Position numbers and translations under genes: made by a program. Positions 9,487 through 17,951 of a DNA stretch of 64,000 nt are shown here, piece by piece (within the stretch, counting starts at the first letter, position 1; each line of letters starts with the position of its first letter). The notes beneath the pieces are model-generated. The model ran no database searches. It saw only the letters and a program-made list of their open reading frames with translations, and was not told the DNA's origin. Source of the stretch: Crystallibacter degradans. GTDB taxonomy: Bacteria; Actinomycetota; Actinomycetes; Actinomycetales; Micrococcaceae. The stretch spans positions 1 to 64,000 of the forward strand of contig NZ_JABBCH010000004.1 of NCBI RefSeq assembly GCF_012952295.1, read 5' to 3'.

Positions 9487-9855
9487 GTGGATGTCTCTGG
9501 GGGATTGGCGGGCATCGCGGCAGGCGCAGCGATGGTGCTTGCCGGTTGGCGAGCCTACTCCGGCCGCTGGCGCCGGTGGCTGGCTTATACCGGCCTGATC
9601 CCCGGCGTGCGCAGCTACCCCGGGCTTGGCCTGCTCTACGGTGGAATAAGTTTCCTGCTGGCGCCCGCGGCCGTCTGGACAGCTGAAGCCGGTGCACCGA
9701 AGGCAGCTGTCGCCGCGCTGATCGTTCCCGTCCTTGCCGGAATGCTGATTTGGCTGCTGAGCCATGCGTGGCTTCCGCGCTTTATGCGCCCCGAATGGGT
9801 CCGGGCAACCGAACGGAATGAAGAGTTGTACGCACGGCATCAGGGCGACGGCTAA
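9487..9855 (+). CDS. Small membrane protein of unknown function inside the t6A block
   Basis: 122 residues with about three hydrophobic segments (residues 5-20, 45-65 and 70-90) and a basic loop around GRWRRW. Start taken as GTG 9487, with AGGAG just upstream. I do not recognise the family. It lies between tsaE and tsaB and in the same direction, and ends 18 nt before the tsaB start, so it is probably transcribed with one or both. The hydrophobic pattern and codon use fit a real gene. Confidence 0.62.
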   Translation: MDVSGGLAGIAAGAAMVLAGWRAYSGRWRRWLAYTGLIPGVRSYPGLGLLYGGISFLLAPAAVWTAEAGAPKAAVAALIVPVLAGMLIWLLSHAWLPRFMRPEWVRATERNEELYARHQGDG

Positions 9856-9861
9856 ACCACG

Positions 9862-9867
9862 TAAAAT
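9862..9867 (+). promoter_or_regulatory. -10 element for leaderless tsaB
   Basis: TAAAAT ends 6 nt before the GTG start of tsaB at 9874, and no ribosome-binding site is present. No clear -35 is visible. The spacing matches the leaderless pattern seen before guaB3, the SURF1 gene and guaA in this window. Confidence 0.45.
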
Positions 9868-9873
9868 GGTCTG

Positions 9874-10542
9874 GTGCTCATTCTCTCCATCGATACCTCC
9901 GCCATTGCCAGCGCGGCCCTCATCACCGGAGACGGAGAGACCCTGCAGGCCTTTGCCACCGAGGACACCCGGACCCACGCCGAAGTGCTGGCGCCCGGCA
10001 TCCAGGAAATACTAACGACGGCGGACGTCACGGCCGCCGATATCGACGCCTTGGTCGTGGGTGTGGGTCCCGGGCCGTTCACCGGCCTTCGCTCCGGCAT
10101 CGCTACCGCACGTTCGCTGGCGTTCGCCTGGAACAAGCCCCTGCACGGGGTAATGAGTCTGGACGCCATCGCTGTGGAGGCAGCGCTGGATGCCTGGCGG
10201 CTGGGGATCGACGAGTTCATCGTGGCCACGGACGCGCGCCGCAAAGAAGTCTATTGGGCGCGGTATCGCAGTACCGGGGGAACCCCCGAACTGCTGGACG
10301 GTCCGCACGTCTCCGCGCCGGCGGACGTGCCGGAGCTGCCGGCCTACGGCAAGGGCGCGGGTATCTATCCGGACCAGCTGCACGCCGTCGCGGACTTCAG
10401 CGGCACCCAGCCGACCGCCGAAGCGCTCGGCCGTACCGCCGTCGTCAAGCTGACACGGGGTCTGCCCCTGCTGGAAACCACGCCGCTGTACCTGCGCGAA
10501 TCCGATGCCAAGGTTCCCGGACCGCGGAAGCGTGCCCTGTGA
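9874..10542 (+). CDS. tsaB: tRNA threonylcarbamoyladenosine synthesis protein TsaB
   Basis: 222 residues of the ASKHA fold. ILSIDTSAIASAALI at the N-terminus and VVGVGPGPFTGLRSGIATA near residues 55-73 are TsaB signatures. TsaB is the non-catalytic partner that pairs with TsaD in t6A synthesis. Start is GTG 9874, preceded by a -10-like hexamer rather than a ribosome site. It overlaps rimI by 4 nt (GTGA). Confidence 0.94.
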   Translation: MLILSIDTSAIASAALITGDGETLQAFATEDTRTHAEVLAPGIQEILTTADVTAADIDALVVGVGPGPFTGLRSGIATARSLAFAWNKPLHGVMSLDAIAVEAALDAWRLGIDEFIVATDARRKEVYWARYRSTGGTPELLDGPHVSAPADVPELPAYGKGAGIYPDQLHAVADFSGTQPTAEALGRTAVVKLTRGLPLLETTPLYLRESDAKVPGPRKRAL

Positions 10543-11087
10543 AGGCGGCGGACAAGGCCGTGCAACGCGGAAGCATCCGGCCAATGACCGAGGCCGATAT
10601 TCCCGAGGTCGACGCCCTTGAACAGAGCCTGTTTCCGATGGACGCCTGGCCCACCCAGATGTTTTTCGATGAGCTGTCCCAGCCCGAAACCCGCAGCTAC
10701 TACGTCGCCGTCGACGCCGTGGGGACGGTGATCGCATACGCCGGACTGATGTGCATCGAGCCGATCGCAGACGTGCAGACCATCGCTGTGGTGCCGGAGT
10801 GGGAAGGGCAGGGGATCGGCAGCCTGATGCTGACCTGCCTGATCGAGGAGGCTGCGCGGCGCAAGGCCAAGGACGTGCTGCTCGAGGTCCGGGCGGACAA
10901 CCCGAGGGCGCAGCGGCTGTACCAATGGTTCGGTTTCGAACAGATCCACCGCCGCCCCCGCTACTACCGCGACGGTGCCGACGCGCTGATCATGCGGCTG
11001 GAACTCGCCGGCTGGACCGGAGCGCCCGGCGCACGGCGGGAAGCGGCCACAGACACGAGCACAACCACCACGGAGGAGACCCGATGA
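10539..11087 (+). CDS. rimI: Ribosomal protein S18 alanine N-acetyltransferase
   Basis: 182 residues of the GNAT fold. The acetyl-CoA-binding stretch is [15 protein letters not shown] and the late motif is [17 protein letters not shown], both typical of RimI. RimI acetylates the N-terminal Ala of ribosomal protein S18. Start is GTG 10539, overlapping the tsaB stop; the open frame continues further upstream but only as a shadow of tsaB. A Thr-rich tail follows the domain. It overlaps tsaD by 4 nt. Confidence 0.93.
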   Translation: MKAADKAVQRGSIRPMTEADIPEVDALEQSLFPMDAWPTQMFFDELSQPETRSYYVAVDAVGTVIAYAGLMCIEPIADVQTIAVVPEWEGQGIGSLMLTCLIEEAARRKAKDVLLEVRADNPRAQRLYQWFGFEQIHRRPRYYRDGADALIMRLELAGWTGAPGARREAATDTSTTTTEETR

Positions 11088-12151
11088 ACCGCAGCGAACC
11101 GCTGGTACTGGGCATCGAGTCCTCCTGCGACGAAACCGGTGTAGGCATAGTCCGCGGTGACACCCTGCTGACCAACACCGTCTCCTCCTCGATGGAGGAA
11201 CACGTGCGTTTCGGCGGCGTGATTCCGGAGATCGCCTCGCGCGCCCATCTGGATGCATTTGTTCCCACGCTGCGCCAGGCGTTGGATGAAGCCGGCGTGA
11301 CACTGGACGAGGTCGACGCTTTGGCCGTGACCTCGGGCCCGGGCCTTGCGGGCGCGCTGATGGTGGGCGTCTGCGCGGCCAAGGCGCTCGCCGTCGCAAC
11401 GGGCAAACCGCTCTACGCGATCAACCACCTGGTGGCGCATGTCGGCGTGGGGCTGCTGGATGGCGGGGAACTGCCAGAAAACCTCGGCGCGCTGCTGGTC
11501 TCCGGCGGCCACACGGAGATCCTGCGGGTGAAGTCCATTACCGACGACGTCGAACTGCTCGGGTCCACAATCGACGACGCCGCTGGCGAGGCCTATGACA
11601 AGGTGGCCCGCATCCTCGGGCTCGGCTACCCGGGCGGGCCGGCGATCGACAAGCTGGCCAAGGAGGGCAATCCGAAGGCCATCCGGTTCCCGCGCGGCCT
11701 GAGCCAGCCCAAGTACATGGGCTCCGCCGAGCAGCCCGGGCGGCACCGGTACGACTGGTCGTTTTCCGGGCTGAAGACCGCGGTGGCCCGTGCCGTGGAG
11801 CAGTTCGAGGCGGCCGGGCAGGACGTGCCGGTGGCCGACATCGCCGCGTCCTTCCAGGAAGCGGTGGTGGACGTCATCACCGCCAAGGCCATGCTGGCCT
11901 GCACCGAGCACGGCATCACCAACCTGCTGCTCGGCGGGGGAGTGGCCGCCAATTCACGGCTGCGCGAGCTGACCGCGGAACGCTGTACGGCCAACGGGAT
12001 CACGCTGCGCGTCCCGCCGATCAACCTCTGCACGGACAACGGCGCCATGGTCGCGGCACTCGGCTCGCAGATCATCATGGCCGGCGGACAACCGTCCGGG
12101 ATCGATTTCGCCCCGGATTCCTCCATGCCGGTGACCAGCGTCCACCTTTAG
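11084..12151 (+). CDS. tsaD: tRNA N6-adenosine threonylcarbamoyltransferase TsaD
   Basis: 355 residues. [14 protein letters not shown] starts the protein; the HxxxH metal motif is NHLVAH near residue 115; SGGHTEIL and [11 protein letters not shown] are further family motifs. TsaD transfers the threonylcarbamoyl group to A37 of tRNA, with TsaB and TsaE. Start is ATG 11084, overlapping the rimI stop (ATGA) and preceded by GGAGGAG. It closes the alr-tsaE-tsaB-rimI-tsaD block. Confidence 0.96.
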   Translation: MNRSEPLVLGIESSCDETGVGIVRGDTLLTNTVSSSMEEHVRFGGVIPEIASRAHLDAFVPTLRQALDEAGVTLDEVDALAVTSGPGLAGALMVGVCAAKALAVATGKPLYAINHLVAHVGVGLLDGGELPENLGALLVSGGHTEILRVKSITDDVELLGSTIDDAAGEAYDKVARILGLGYPGGPAIDKLAKEGNPKAIRFPRGLSQPKYMGSAEQPGRHRYDWSFSGLKTAVARAVEQFEAAGQDVPVADIAASFQEAVVDVITAKAMLACTEHGITNLLLGGGVAANSRLRELTAERCTANGITLRVPPINLCTDNGAMVAALGSQIIMAGGQPSGIDFAPDSSMPVTSVHL

Positions 12152-12166
12152 CAACGCCTCCCTCAA

Positions 12167-12224
12167 TCGAAGTAGCAGAAAAAGCCCTTCCCAGGTCTGG
12201 GAAAGGGCGTTATCTGCTACGTCG
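12167..12224 (+). terminator. Two-part hairpin between tsaD and vapC
   Basis: An outer stem (GTAGCAGA with TCTGCTAC, extended by flanking TCGA) encloses an inner stem (GCCCTTCCCA with TGGGAAAGGGC, one bulge). It lies between two convergent genes and overlaps the vapC stop codon, so it probably terminates both transcripts. Confidence 0.7.
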
Positions 12225-12648
12225 AAGTGCCGGGCGCGGCTGCTGGGGGTTGTTCTGGGTTGAAGGCCCGTTCCACGTCCGTGTGAGTGAAATCGTCCCC
12301 CATGAACAACAAAGGTTCGCCGAGCTCTATGGCCAATGCGTAACTGAAGCAGTCGCCGAAATTTAACTGAGCTTTGTGTCCTGTCCCTTTGCCAAAATCA
12401 CGATAGGCGGCCCTGGCTATGTTGGCCTGCTCCGTGGTCACCGGTTCGATGGAGGTCTCCGCGGCACTCAGGAACTTGTCCAAAAGACGCGACTTCTCCG
12501 GCATTCCCAGACGGTCGATCACAACACCGGTCTCTACGTACGTCGCCGCAGACATCCGGGTGAGATTCATGGTGATCAGGCGACGAAAGTGGGTTGCCTC
12601 AGGTTCATCGGTCAGGACCGCGATGATTGCGGACGTATCCACGATCAT
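12217..12648 (-). CDS. PIN-domain toxin, VapC type
   Basis: 143 residues. MIVDTSAIIAVL holds the first acidic PIN residue, SAATYVETGVV the second, and FGDCFSYALA plus LLFMGDDFTHTDV the third and fourth, so the Mg-binding site of a VapC ribonuclease is intact. Family members cut specific tRNAs or rRNA. The start overlaps the antitoxin stop by 4 nt, as usual for vapBC pairs. The C-terminus ends in a Pro/Ala-rich stretch not needed for the fold. Confidence 0.9.
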   Translation of the reverse strand: MIVDTSAIIAVLTDEPEATHFRRLITMNLTRMSAATYVETGVVIDRLGMPEKSRLLDKFLSAAETSIEPVTTEQANIARAAYRDFGKGTGHKAQLNFGDCFSYALAIELGEPLLFMGDDFTHTDVERAFNPEQPPAAAPGTST

Positions 12649-12908
12649 GCGGGCAGGCCCTGTTCGTCGTAGAGGTCGTCGCCCTTCAGCCGGTCTAGTT
12701 GCTGTGCAGAGATACCCCGGCTGAATTCCACGGCGATCTCAGATAGGGCCTGAGCTTTGATAATGGAGGGTGGGTCCTGTCCCTCGGGAAGGCTGGACAG
12801 ATAGAGTTCCAGAGCTTTTTCGATGACGCCAGTCTGCGTAAGCCCCGTGCGCAAAGCAGCCTCACGAGCCAAATTGTGGACGTGCTGATTCTTGATGTTC
12901 AGACTCAT
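12645..12908 (-). CDS. VapB-type antitoxin
   Basis: 87 residues. MSLNIKNQHVHNLAREAALRT and VIEKALELYL form a ribbon-helix-helix-like DNA-binding N-terminus of the Rv0623/PSK type. The C-terminal half should wrap the toxin. It precedes vapC with a 4-nt overlap. The pair is expected to repress its own promoter upstream of 12908. Confidence 0.87.
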   Translation of the reverse strand: MSLNIKNQHVHNLAREAALRTGLTQTGVIEKALELYLSSLPEGQDPPSIIKAQALSEIAVEFSRGISAQQLDRLKGDDLYDEQGLPA

Positions 12909-12999
12909 GAGGAACCCTTTCTACCCTCCCAATTCTACCTGTCTACCCAGCTGCCGGAAAGCGCGCAAGGACGACTAGTTGAGTGGCCGGTTGGGGGAG

Positions 13000-14148
13000 T
13001 TAGGCTTCGCCGCGCAGCTGCCGGACAACATCGAGCACGACGGCGCGCAGGTCGCCGTCGTTCTCTGCTGCAATCCGGCGCTGGCGCTGGTAGCCGGCGC
13101 CGCGCTCGATGATCTTCTCCACGTCCGCCAGTTCGTCGCTGCAGCCAAGCTTCTTCGCCACCGGTTCCAGCCGGTTGAGCACGTCTTCACGCAGGTGCTC
13201 GGTGACTAGCTTTTCCCTGCCGGCGCCGTCCAGGATGACAATCGCTTCCATGCCGTACCGGGCCGCGCGCCACTTGTTCTCCTGCACATGCCACGGCGGC
13301 ATGGTGGGGATGGCCCAGCCGTCGTCGAGGACGGTGGAGAACTCGTCCACCAGGCACTGCGTGAGCGCGGCGATGGCGCCGACATCCTGCAGCGAGGACA
13401 TGCCGTCGCAGATACGCATCTCGATGGTGCCCAGCGCGGCGACCGGGCGGACGTCCCAGCGGATCTCGCTGAGCGTATCGATCACCCCGGTGTTGAACAT
13501 GTCCTGCACATAATCTTCGTAGTTCGCCCAGGCGGGGAACTGGAACGGCAGGCCGGCGGTAGGCAGCTGTTGGAACATCAGCGCGCGCTGCGAGGCGTAG
13601 CCGGTATCCTCGCCGCCCCAGAAGGGGGAGGAAGCGGACAGTGCCTGGAAGTGCGGGAAGTAGTTGACCAGGCCGTCCAGCACGGGCAGGGCCTTGTCCC
13701 GGTGGTCCAGGCCCACGTGGACGTGCACGCCGTAGATCACCATCTGCTGGCCCCACCACTGGGTACGGTCGATCAGCTTGGCGTAACGCTCCTTGTCCGT
13801 CACCGGCTGCGAGCGCGGCGCCGCGAAGGGGTGGCTGCCGGCGCAGAAGAGCTCCACGCCCATCGGATCCGTCACATCCCGCACGGCGGTCAGGGCATCG
13901 CTAAGTTCGCCCTTGGCCTGCTCCACGGACGTACAGATTCCCGTGACCAGTTCCACCGTGTTCAGCAGCAACTCCTGCTTGATGTGGGGGTGCTCGTCGT
14001 CGTCCTTGAGCTCGGGGTGCTTGGCGGCGACGTTGCGCAGCACTTCGGAGGCCGCGGACACCAGTTCGCCGCTCCGGCCGTCCACCAGCGCCAGTTCCCA
14101 CTCGACACCGAGGGTGGACTGGGCGGATGATGCGAACTCGATATTCAA
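13000..14148 (-). CDS. Carboxylate-amine ligase, YbdK/GCS2 family
   Basis: 382 residues. TLGVEWELALVD starts the glutamate-cysteine ligase type 2 fold, and VHVHVGLDHRDKALP and GTIEMRICDGMSSL are family motifs. YbdK-type enzymes form a bond between a carboxylate and an amine with ATP; gamma-glutamylcysteine activity is weak in characterised members. Actinobacteria normally use mycothiol rather than glutathione, so the real substrate here is unknown. The start is a TTG at 14148, supported by AGGAGT 5 nt upstream. Confidence 0.88.
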   Translation of the reverse strand: MNIEFASSAQSTLGVEWELALVDGRSGELVSAASEVLRNVAAKHPELKDDDEHPHIKQELLLNTVELVTGICTSVEQAKGELSDALTAVRDVTDPMGVELFCAGSHPFAAPRSQPVTDKERYAKLIDRTQWWGQQMVIYGVHVHVGLDHRDKALPVLDGLVNYFPHFQALSASSPFWGGEDTGYASQRALMFQQLPTAGLPFQFPAWANYEDYVQDMFNTGVIDTLSEIRWDVRPVAALGTIEMRICDGMSSLQDVGAIAALTQCLVDEFSTVLDDGWAIPTMPPWHVQENKWRAARYGMEAIVILDGAGREKLVTEHLREDVLNRLEPVAKKLGCSDELADVEKIIERGAGYQRQRRIAAENDGDLRAVVLDVVRQLRGEA

Positions 14149-14272
14149 GCTGACTCCTGATCTGCTGCGCGGCTTGCCGAGGCGCTCCGAGTGCGCTTCG
14201 GCTGTGCTCCCGTCACGCGGCTTGCGGCAGAGAACCCAAGTCAGATTCTACGGCAGTGGTACCGTCAAAGAC

Positions 14273-15916
14273 GTGAAAAAGTTCGGTTCCCGGCGCCTGG
14301 CGCTGGGTGTGTTGGCGGCCACGTCCGCACTCCTCATTTCCTCCTGTACCGCCCCCGGCCCCGCGCCCGAGGGCAGCGTGTCCGCGCCGCCGTCGTCCGT
14401 TGCCGCGCCCACCGAGCCGCCCGCGCTGTCCTGGGGGCCAAACCAGGATCATCACGACGACGCCGCTGCTGCCGTCGAGGCGATGAGCCTTGAGGAAAAG
14501 GCCGGGCAGGTCATGGTGTCCTTCTACTCCGGAACCGATCCGGCACCGCAGCTGGCCGCCATTGAGGAACTGCATCTGGGCGGCAGCATCATTATGGGCG
14601 ACAACGTCCCGCTGACCGCGGATGGCACAGTGGATGTGGCGGCGATGGCGCAGATCAACAAGGCGCTGCAGGACGCGATGTTCAACTCGCGGGACTGGCC
14701 CGGCATCATCTCGGTGGACCAGGAAGGCGGGATGGTGGCCCGGCTGGGCGCGCCGCTGACCGAGTGGCCGACACCGATGACCTACGGCGCCGCGGCGGAT
14801 GAGACGGTCTCGCGGGACTCCATGGCGGCGATGGCCACCGAACTGGCCGCGCTCGGCTTCACCATGGACCACGCGCCGGGACTGGACCTGACGATCGGAC
14901 CGGCAGATCCCACTATCGGGGCGCGGTCCCTGGGCAGCGACCCGGAGCGGGCCTCGGCGCAGGCTCCGGCGCTGCTGGAAGGCTTCGAGAAGGCCGGGGT
15001 CATGCCCAGCGTGAAGCACTTCCCGGGCCATGGCTCCGTGACCACCGATTCGCACCTGGCCTTGCCGGTGCAGGACGCCTCCGTGGCGGAACTGCAGGCG
15101 CGGGACTGGAAGCCGTTCAAAGCGGCGATCGACGCCGGGGCACCGGTGATGATGATGGGCCACATTGCCGTCCCCGCGCTGGAACCGGGTGTTCCGTCGT
15201 CGCTGTCGGCACCGAGCTACCAGGCGCTGCGGGACCTGGGGTTTGAAGGCGTCATCATCACGGATGCACTGAACATGGGTGCAGTGGAGAACCAGTACCC
15301 GGGCGGCCAGGCTGCGCCGATGGCGCTGGCCGCCGGCGCCGATCTGCTGCTGATGCCTGCGGATCCGTATGCCGCGCACGCCGCGATTCTTGCCGCGGTG
15401 GAGGACGGCACGCTGGCCGAGGAGCGGCTGGGCGAAGCCGCTACCCGGGTAGTCACCATGCAGCTGTGGCAGAAATCCATCGCGCAGACGCCGTCGCTCG
15501 CAGAGATCGGCACCCATGCCCAAGACTCGCAGGAAGCCTCGGCCGCCGCGCTGACCGTTCTGACCGGACAGTGCTCGCGCGAGGATCAACTGGACGGCTC
15601 GCTGACCATCCAGGGCGCAGACCCGGCGGCCAACCAGCGGCTGGCGGAGGCCGCAGAGGCGCGCGGGCTGGCGGTAGGCTCGGGGCCCACGGTCACCCTG
15701 CTGGCCGGGCCCGAGAGCGGAACCGGGGACATTGTTGTTTCGCTGGACGCGCCCTGGGGGCTGGAGTTGTCCTCGGCCGAGGTGAAGGCCGCGCTCTACG
15801 GCGACACCCCGGCAGCGTTCGAGGCGCTGCTGGACTACCTGACCGGCGAGGCCGGCGCACCCGGCACCCTTCCAGTGGACGTCGGCGAACACGAAACCGG
15901 CGCCGGCTGCGGGTAA
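14273..15916 (+). CDS. Glycoside hydrolase family 3 lipoprotein
   Basis: 547 residues. The N-terminus is a lipoprotein signal: KKFGSRRLALGVLAATSALL followed by the lipobox ISSC. The GH3 domain has QEGGMVARLG, KHFPGHGSVTTDSH (the NagZ-type loop with the catalytic His-Asp pair) and ITDALNMGAV with the nucleophile Asp. This loop points to beta-N-acetylhexosaminidase activity on cell-wall fragments. Residues after about 430 form a second, less conserved domain. Start is GTG 14273; longer versions of the frame are an extension into the divergent ligase gene. Confidence 0.88.
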   Translation: MKKFGSRRLALGVLAATSALLISSCTAPGPAPEGSVSAPPSSVAAPTEPPALSWGPNQDHHDDAAAAVEAMSLEEKAGQVMVSFYSGTDPAPQLAAIEELHLGGSIIMGDNVPLTADGTVDVAAMAQINKALQDAMFNSRDWPGIISVDQEGGMVARLGAPLTEWPTPMTYGAAADETVSRDSMAAMATELAALGFTMDHAPGLDLTIGPADPTIGARSLGSDPERASAQAPALLEGFEKAGVMPSVKHFPGHGSVTTDSHLALPVQDASVAELQARDWKPFKAAIDAGAPVMMMGHIAVPALEPGVPSSLSAPSYQALRDLGFEGVIITDALNMGAVENQYPGGQAAPMALAAGADLLLMPADPYAAHAAILAAVEDGTLAEERLGEAATRVVTMQLWQKSIAQTPSLAEIGTHAQDSQEASAAALTVLTGQCSREDQLDGSLTIQGADPAANQRLAEAAEARGLAVGSGPTVTLLAGPESGTGDIVVSLDAPWGLELSSAEVKAALYGDTPAAFEALLDYLTGEAGAPGTLPVDVGEHETGAGCG

Positions 15917-15959
15917 CACCGGCAGAGGCAGGCGTCCGGCGCAAAGGCGAATCTCGGTG

Positions 15960-17222
15960 CTACGGCCGGGCGCTGCGGCTTCGGCTGCGGTGTCCGGCTG
16001 CCGGGATAGGCTCGACGACAATGGCCACCCGCTCCTCGCCCATGCGGGTCAGCACCAGGGTGGCCTTGTTCGGCCCCTTGCCTGAACCGGTGAGCAGGGT
16101 CTTGCGCAGTTCCTCCGGCGTGACCGAGGTGCCGCGCTTCTTGATCTCCAGCGTCCCGATCCTGCTGGCCTTCACCCATGCTTTGAGCTTCTTGACGTTG
16201 TAGGGGCGGACCTCCAGCACCTTGTACGCACGGGCAAACGGAGTCTCCAGCAGGTCCGGCGCGCAGATGTAGGCGATGTGCTCATCGAGCAAATGCCCGC
16301 CGAGCTGCCGTGCCACATCAGCCACCAGCCCCGCCCGGATCACCGCGCCGTCCGGTTCATACAGGTAGCCCTCGGCCGGTCCAACGGAAACATCCTGCTC
16401 CGAGGGTACGTAGGCCACGTCGCTGGTGAGCTCCGCCGAACCGCCGTTCGAGATGACCAGGGCGGCCCGCCGGACACCGGGCCGGGCCAGGCTGTTGAAC
16501 CACAGCGTCGCCTCGGTCACGTCCCCGTCCACCGAAACCCACTGGGCCTCGCAGTCTGCCGGAAGCGCGTCATGCGGAATTCCCGGGCCCATTTTGACGC
16601 CGACCGGAAGTCCCTTGTCCGCCAGTTTTTCGACGAAGGACAGCGGCGGCGAGAAAGCTTCGGGATCGAACAACCGGGTGGTGCCGGACGTCGTCGTCGT
16701 TCTTCTGGCCGGATCCAGCCAGACGCCGTCGACGCCGGTCAGGTCCACCTGCTCCGCATCGGCGTTAACGACGGTGGCGTTGGGCCAGGGCATGAGATTG
16801 ATAGTGGCCACCGCGGCCGTGGTCTCATCACGTTCGACGGCGGTGACCTTGCGTTCCAGTGTGGCCAGGGCCAGCGCATCAGCGCCGATCCCGCAGCCGA
16901 GGTCCGCAACGTGCTCCACGCCGGCCTGGACGAACCGTTGGGCATGCAGCGCCGCGATGTTGAGCCGGGTCGCCTGTTCCAGGCCTGCCTTGGTGAACAG
17001 CATCTGCTCGGTGAAAGGCCCAAATTTGGCAGCGGCCTTGGCCCGCAGCTTGGATTGGGTCAGCGCGGCCGCGACCAGTTCGGGGGAGTGGCCTGCCTTG
17101 CGCAGGTTCGTGCTGATCTTGAGGCTGTCGGCTTCCGAATAAGGCTCCAGGGAGTTCAGCAACTCCCAGCCTTCCGGCGTGAGGATGGGAGCAATATTCT
17201 CGGCGGAGGTCTCGGATGCCAT
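15960..17222 (-). CDS. Class I SAM-dependent methyltransferase with THUMP-like domain
   Basis: 420 residues. VEHVADLGCGIGADALALA is the SAM-binding motif I, near residue 105, and GVDGVWLDPARRT holds the motif IV acidic residue. The C-terminal third has the look of the THUMP-like domain found in these proteins (KVLEVRPYNVKKLKAWVK). The target is unknown; an RNA is plausible. Start is ATG 17222; a TAGGCT hexamer lies 7 nt upstream, so the mRNA may be leaderless. It converges on the GH3 gene with a 43-nt gap. Confidence 0.84.
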   Translation of the reverse strand: MASETSAENIAPILTPEGWELLNSLEPYSEADSLKISTNLRKAGHSPELVAAALTQSKLRAKAAAKFGPFTEQMLFTKAGLEQATRLNIAALHAQRFVQAGVEHVADLGCGIGADALALATLERKVTAVERDETTAAVATINLMPWPNATVVNADAEQVDLTGVDGVWLDPARRTTTTSGTTRLFDPEAFSPPLSFVEKLADKGLPVGVKMGPGIPHDALPADCEAQWVSVDGDVTEATLWFNSLARPGVRRAALVISNGGSAELTSDVAYVPSEQDVSVGPAEGYLYEPDGAVIRAGLVADVARQLGGHLLDEHIAYICAPDLLETPFARAYKVLEVRPYNVKKLKAWVKASRIGTLEIKKRGTSVTPEELRKTLLTGSGKGPNKATLVLTRMGEERVAIVVEPIPAAGHRSRSRSARP

Positions 17223-17298
17223 GCTTTCAAGCCTAGACCAGCGCGTGCCGTCGGCCCGACACGGGTAGTTCCGGCGCATCGCGTGGCATCATGGGCTC

Positions 17299-17898
17299 AT
17301 GATTCCCGGAGCGGCAACATATCTGGCGGCGGCACAGCACTTCCGCGAGGTGATGGCCCGGATCCCGGACAGTGCCTGGGACGAGCCGGGGCTGGGGGAC
17401 TGGAACGTGCGGACGCTCGCCGGGCATACCAGCCGTGCGCTGGTTACCGTCCTGACCTATCTGGAGCGGCCGGCCCAAAATATCGACGTCGAATCCACCG
17501 CCGCGTACTACGCCGGGCTGGACTTTACATCGTCGCCGGACATTACCGCCAGGGCGGTGGCGGCGGGGGAGGAGCTGGGGCCGGCGCCGCTTGAGACCGT
17601 GGACCGGCTGCTGGCGCAACTGGGAAGTGTGGTGCCGGTGGTCTCGGACCGCGTGATCGAGACGATCGCCGGCGGGATGCGGTTCAGCGACTATCTGCCC
17701 ACACGGATTTTCGAGCTGGCAGTGCACAGCCTGGATCTGGCGGCCGCCTGCGGCGTTCCGGCGTCGTTGTCTCCTGAAGTGGAGATGGCCGCGATGAAGG
17801 TGGCGATGGAAATTGCCGCCGCGCGGGGCGATGGCAGCCTGCTGCTGCTGGCACTGACCGGAAGGGCTTCGCTGCCACCGGGTTTTTCCGTCGTGTGA
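17299..17898 (+). CDS. MDMPI-like protein (mycothiol-dependent maleylpyruvate isomerase family)
   Basis: 199 residues. WNVRTLAGHTSRALVTVLTYL and ELAVHSLDLAAACG match the four-helix DinB-like fold of the mycothiol-dependent maleylpyruvate isomerase N-terminal domain, with His residues in the metal-binding positions. Members use mycothiol as thiol cofactor or have unknown functions. Start ATG 17299 has CATCAT 6 nt upstream, which fits a leaderless start. Divergent from the methyltransferase. Confidence 0.75.
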   Translation: MIPGAATYLAAAQHFREVMARIPDSAWDEPGLGDWNVRTLAGHTSRALVTVLTYLERPAQNIDVESTAAYYAGLDFTSSPDITARAVAAGEELGPAPLETVDRLLAQLGSVVPVVSDRVIETIAGGMRFSDYLPTRIFELAVHSLDLAAACGVPASLSPEVEMAAMKVAMEIAAARGDGSLLLLALTGRASLPPGFSVV

Positions 17899-17951
17899 GA
17901 TGGTGGCGGACTGCGGGAGGCAGCTCGTAGGTCATGACGGGCACCGCGGGT

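Noticed and set aside
10539-11087. rimI and tsaD as frameshifted pieces of one gene
   Set aside because: The 4-nt GTGA and ATGA overlaps are normal translational coupling and each product is a complete known protein.
14213-16021. A 602-codon minus-strand frame opposite the GH3 gene
   Set aside because: The plus strand encodes a full GH3 lipoprotein with catalytic motifs; the antisense translation is Arg/His/Gly-rich noise.
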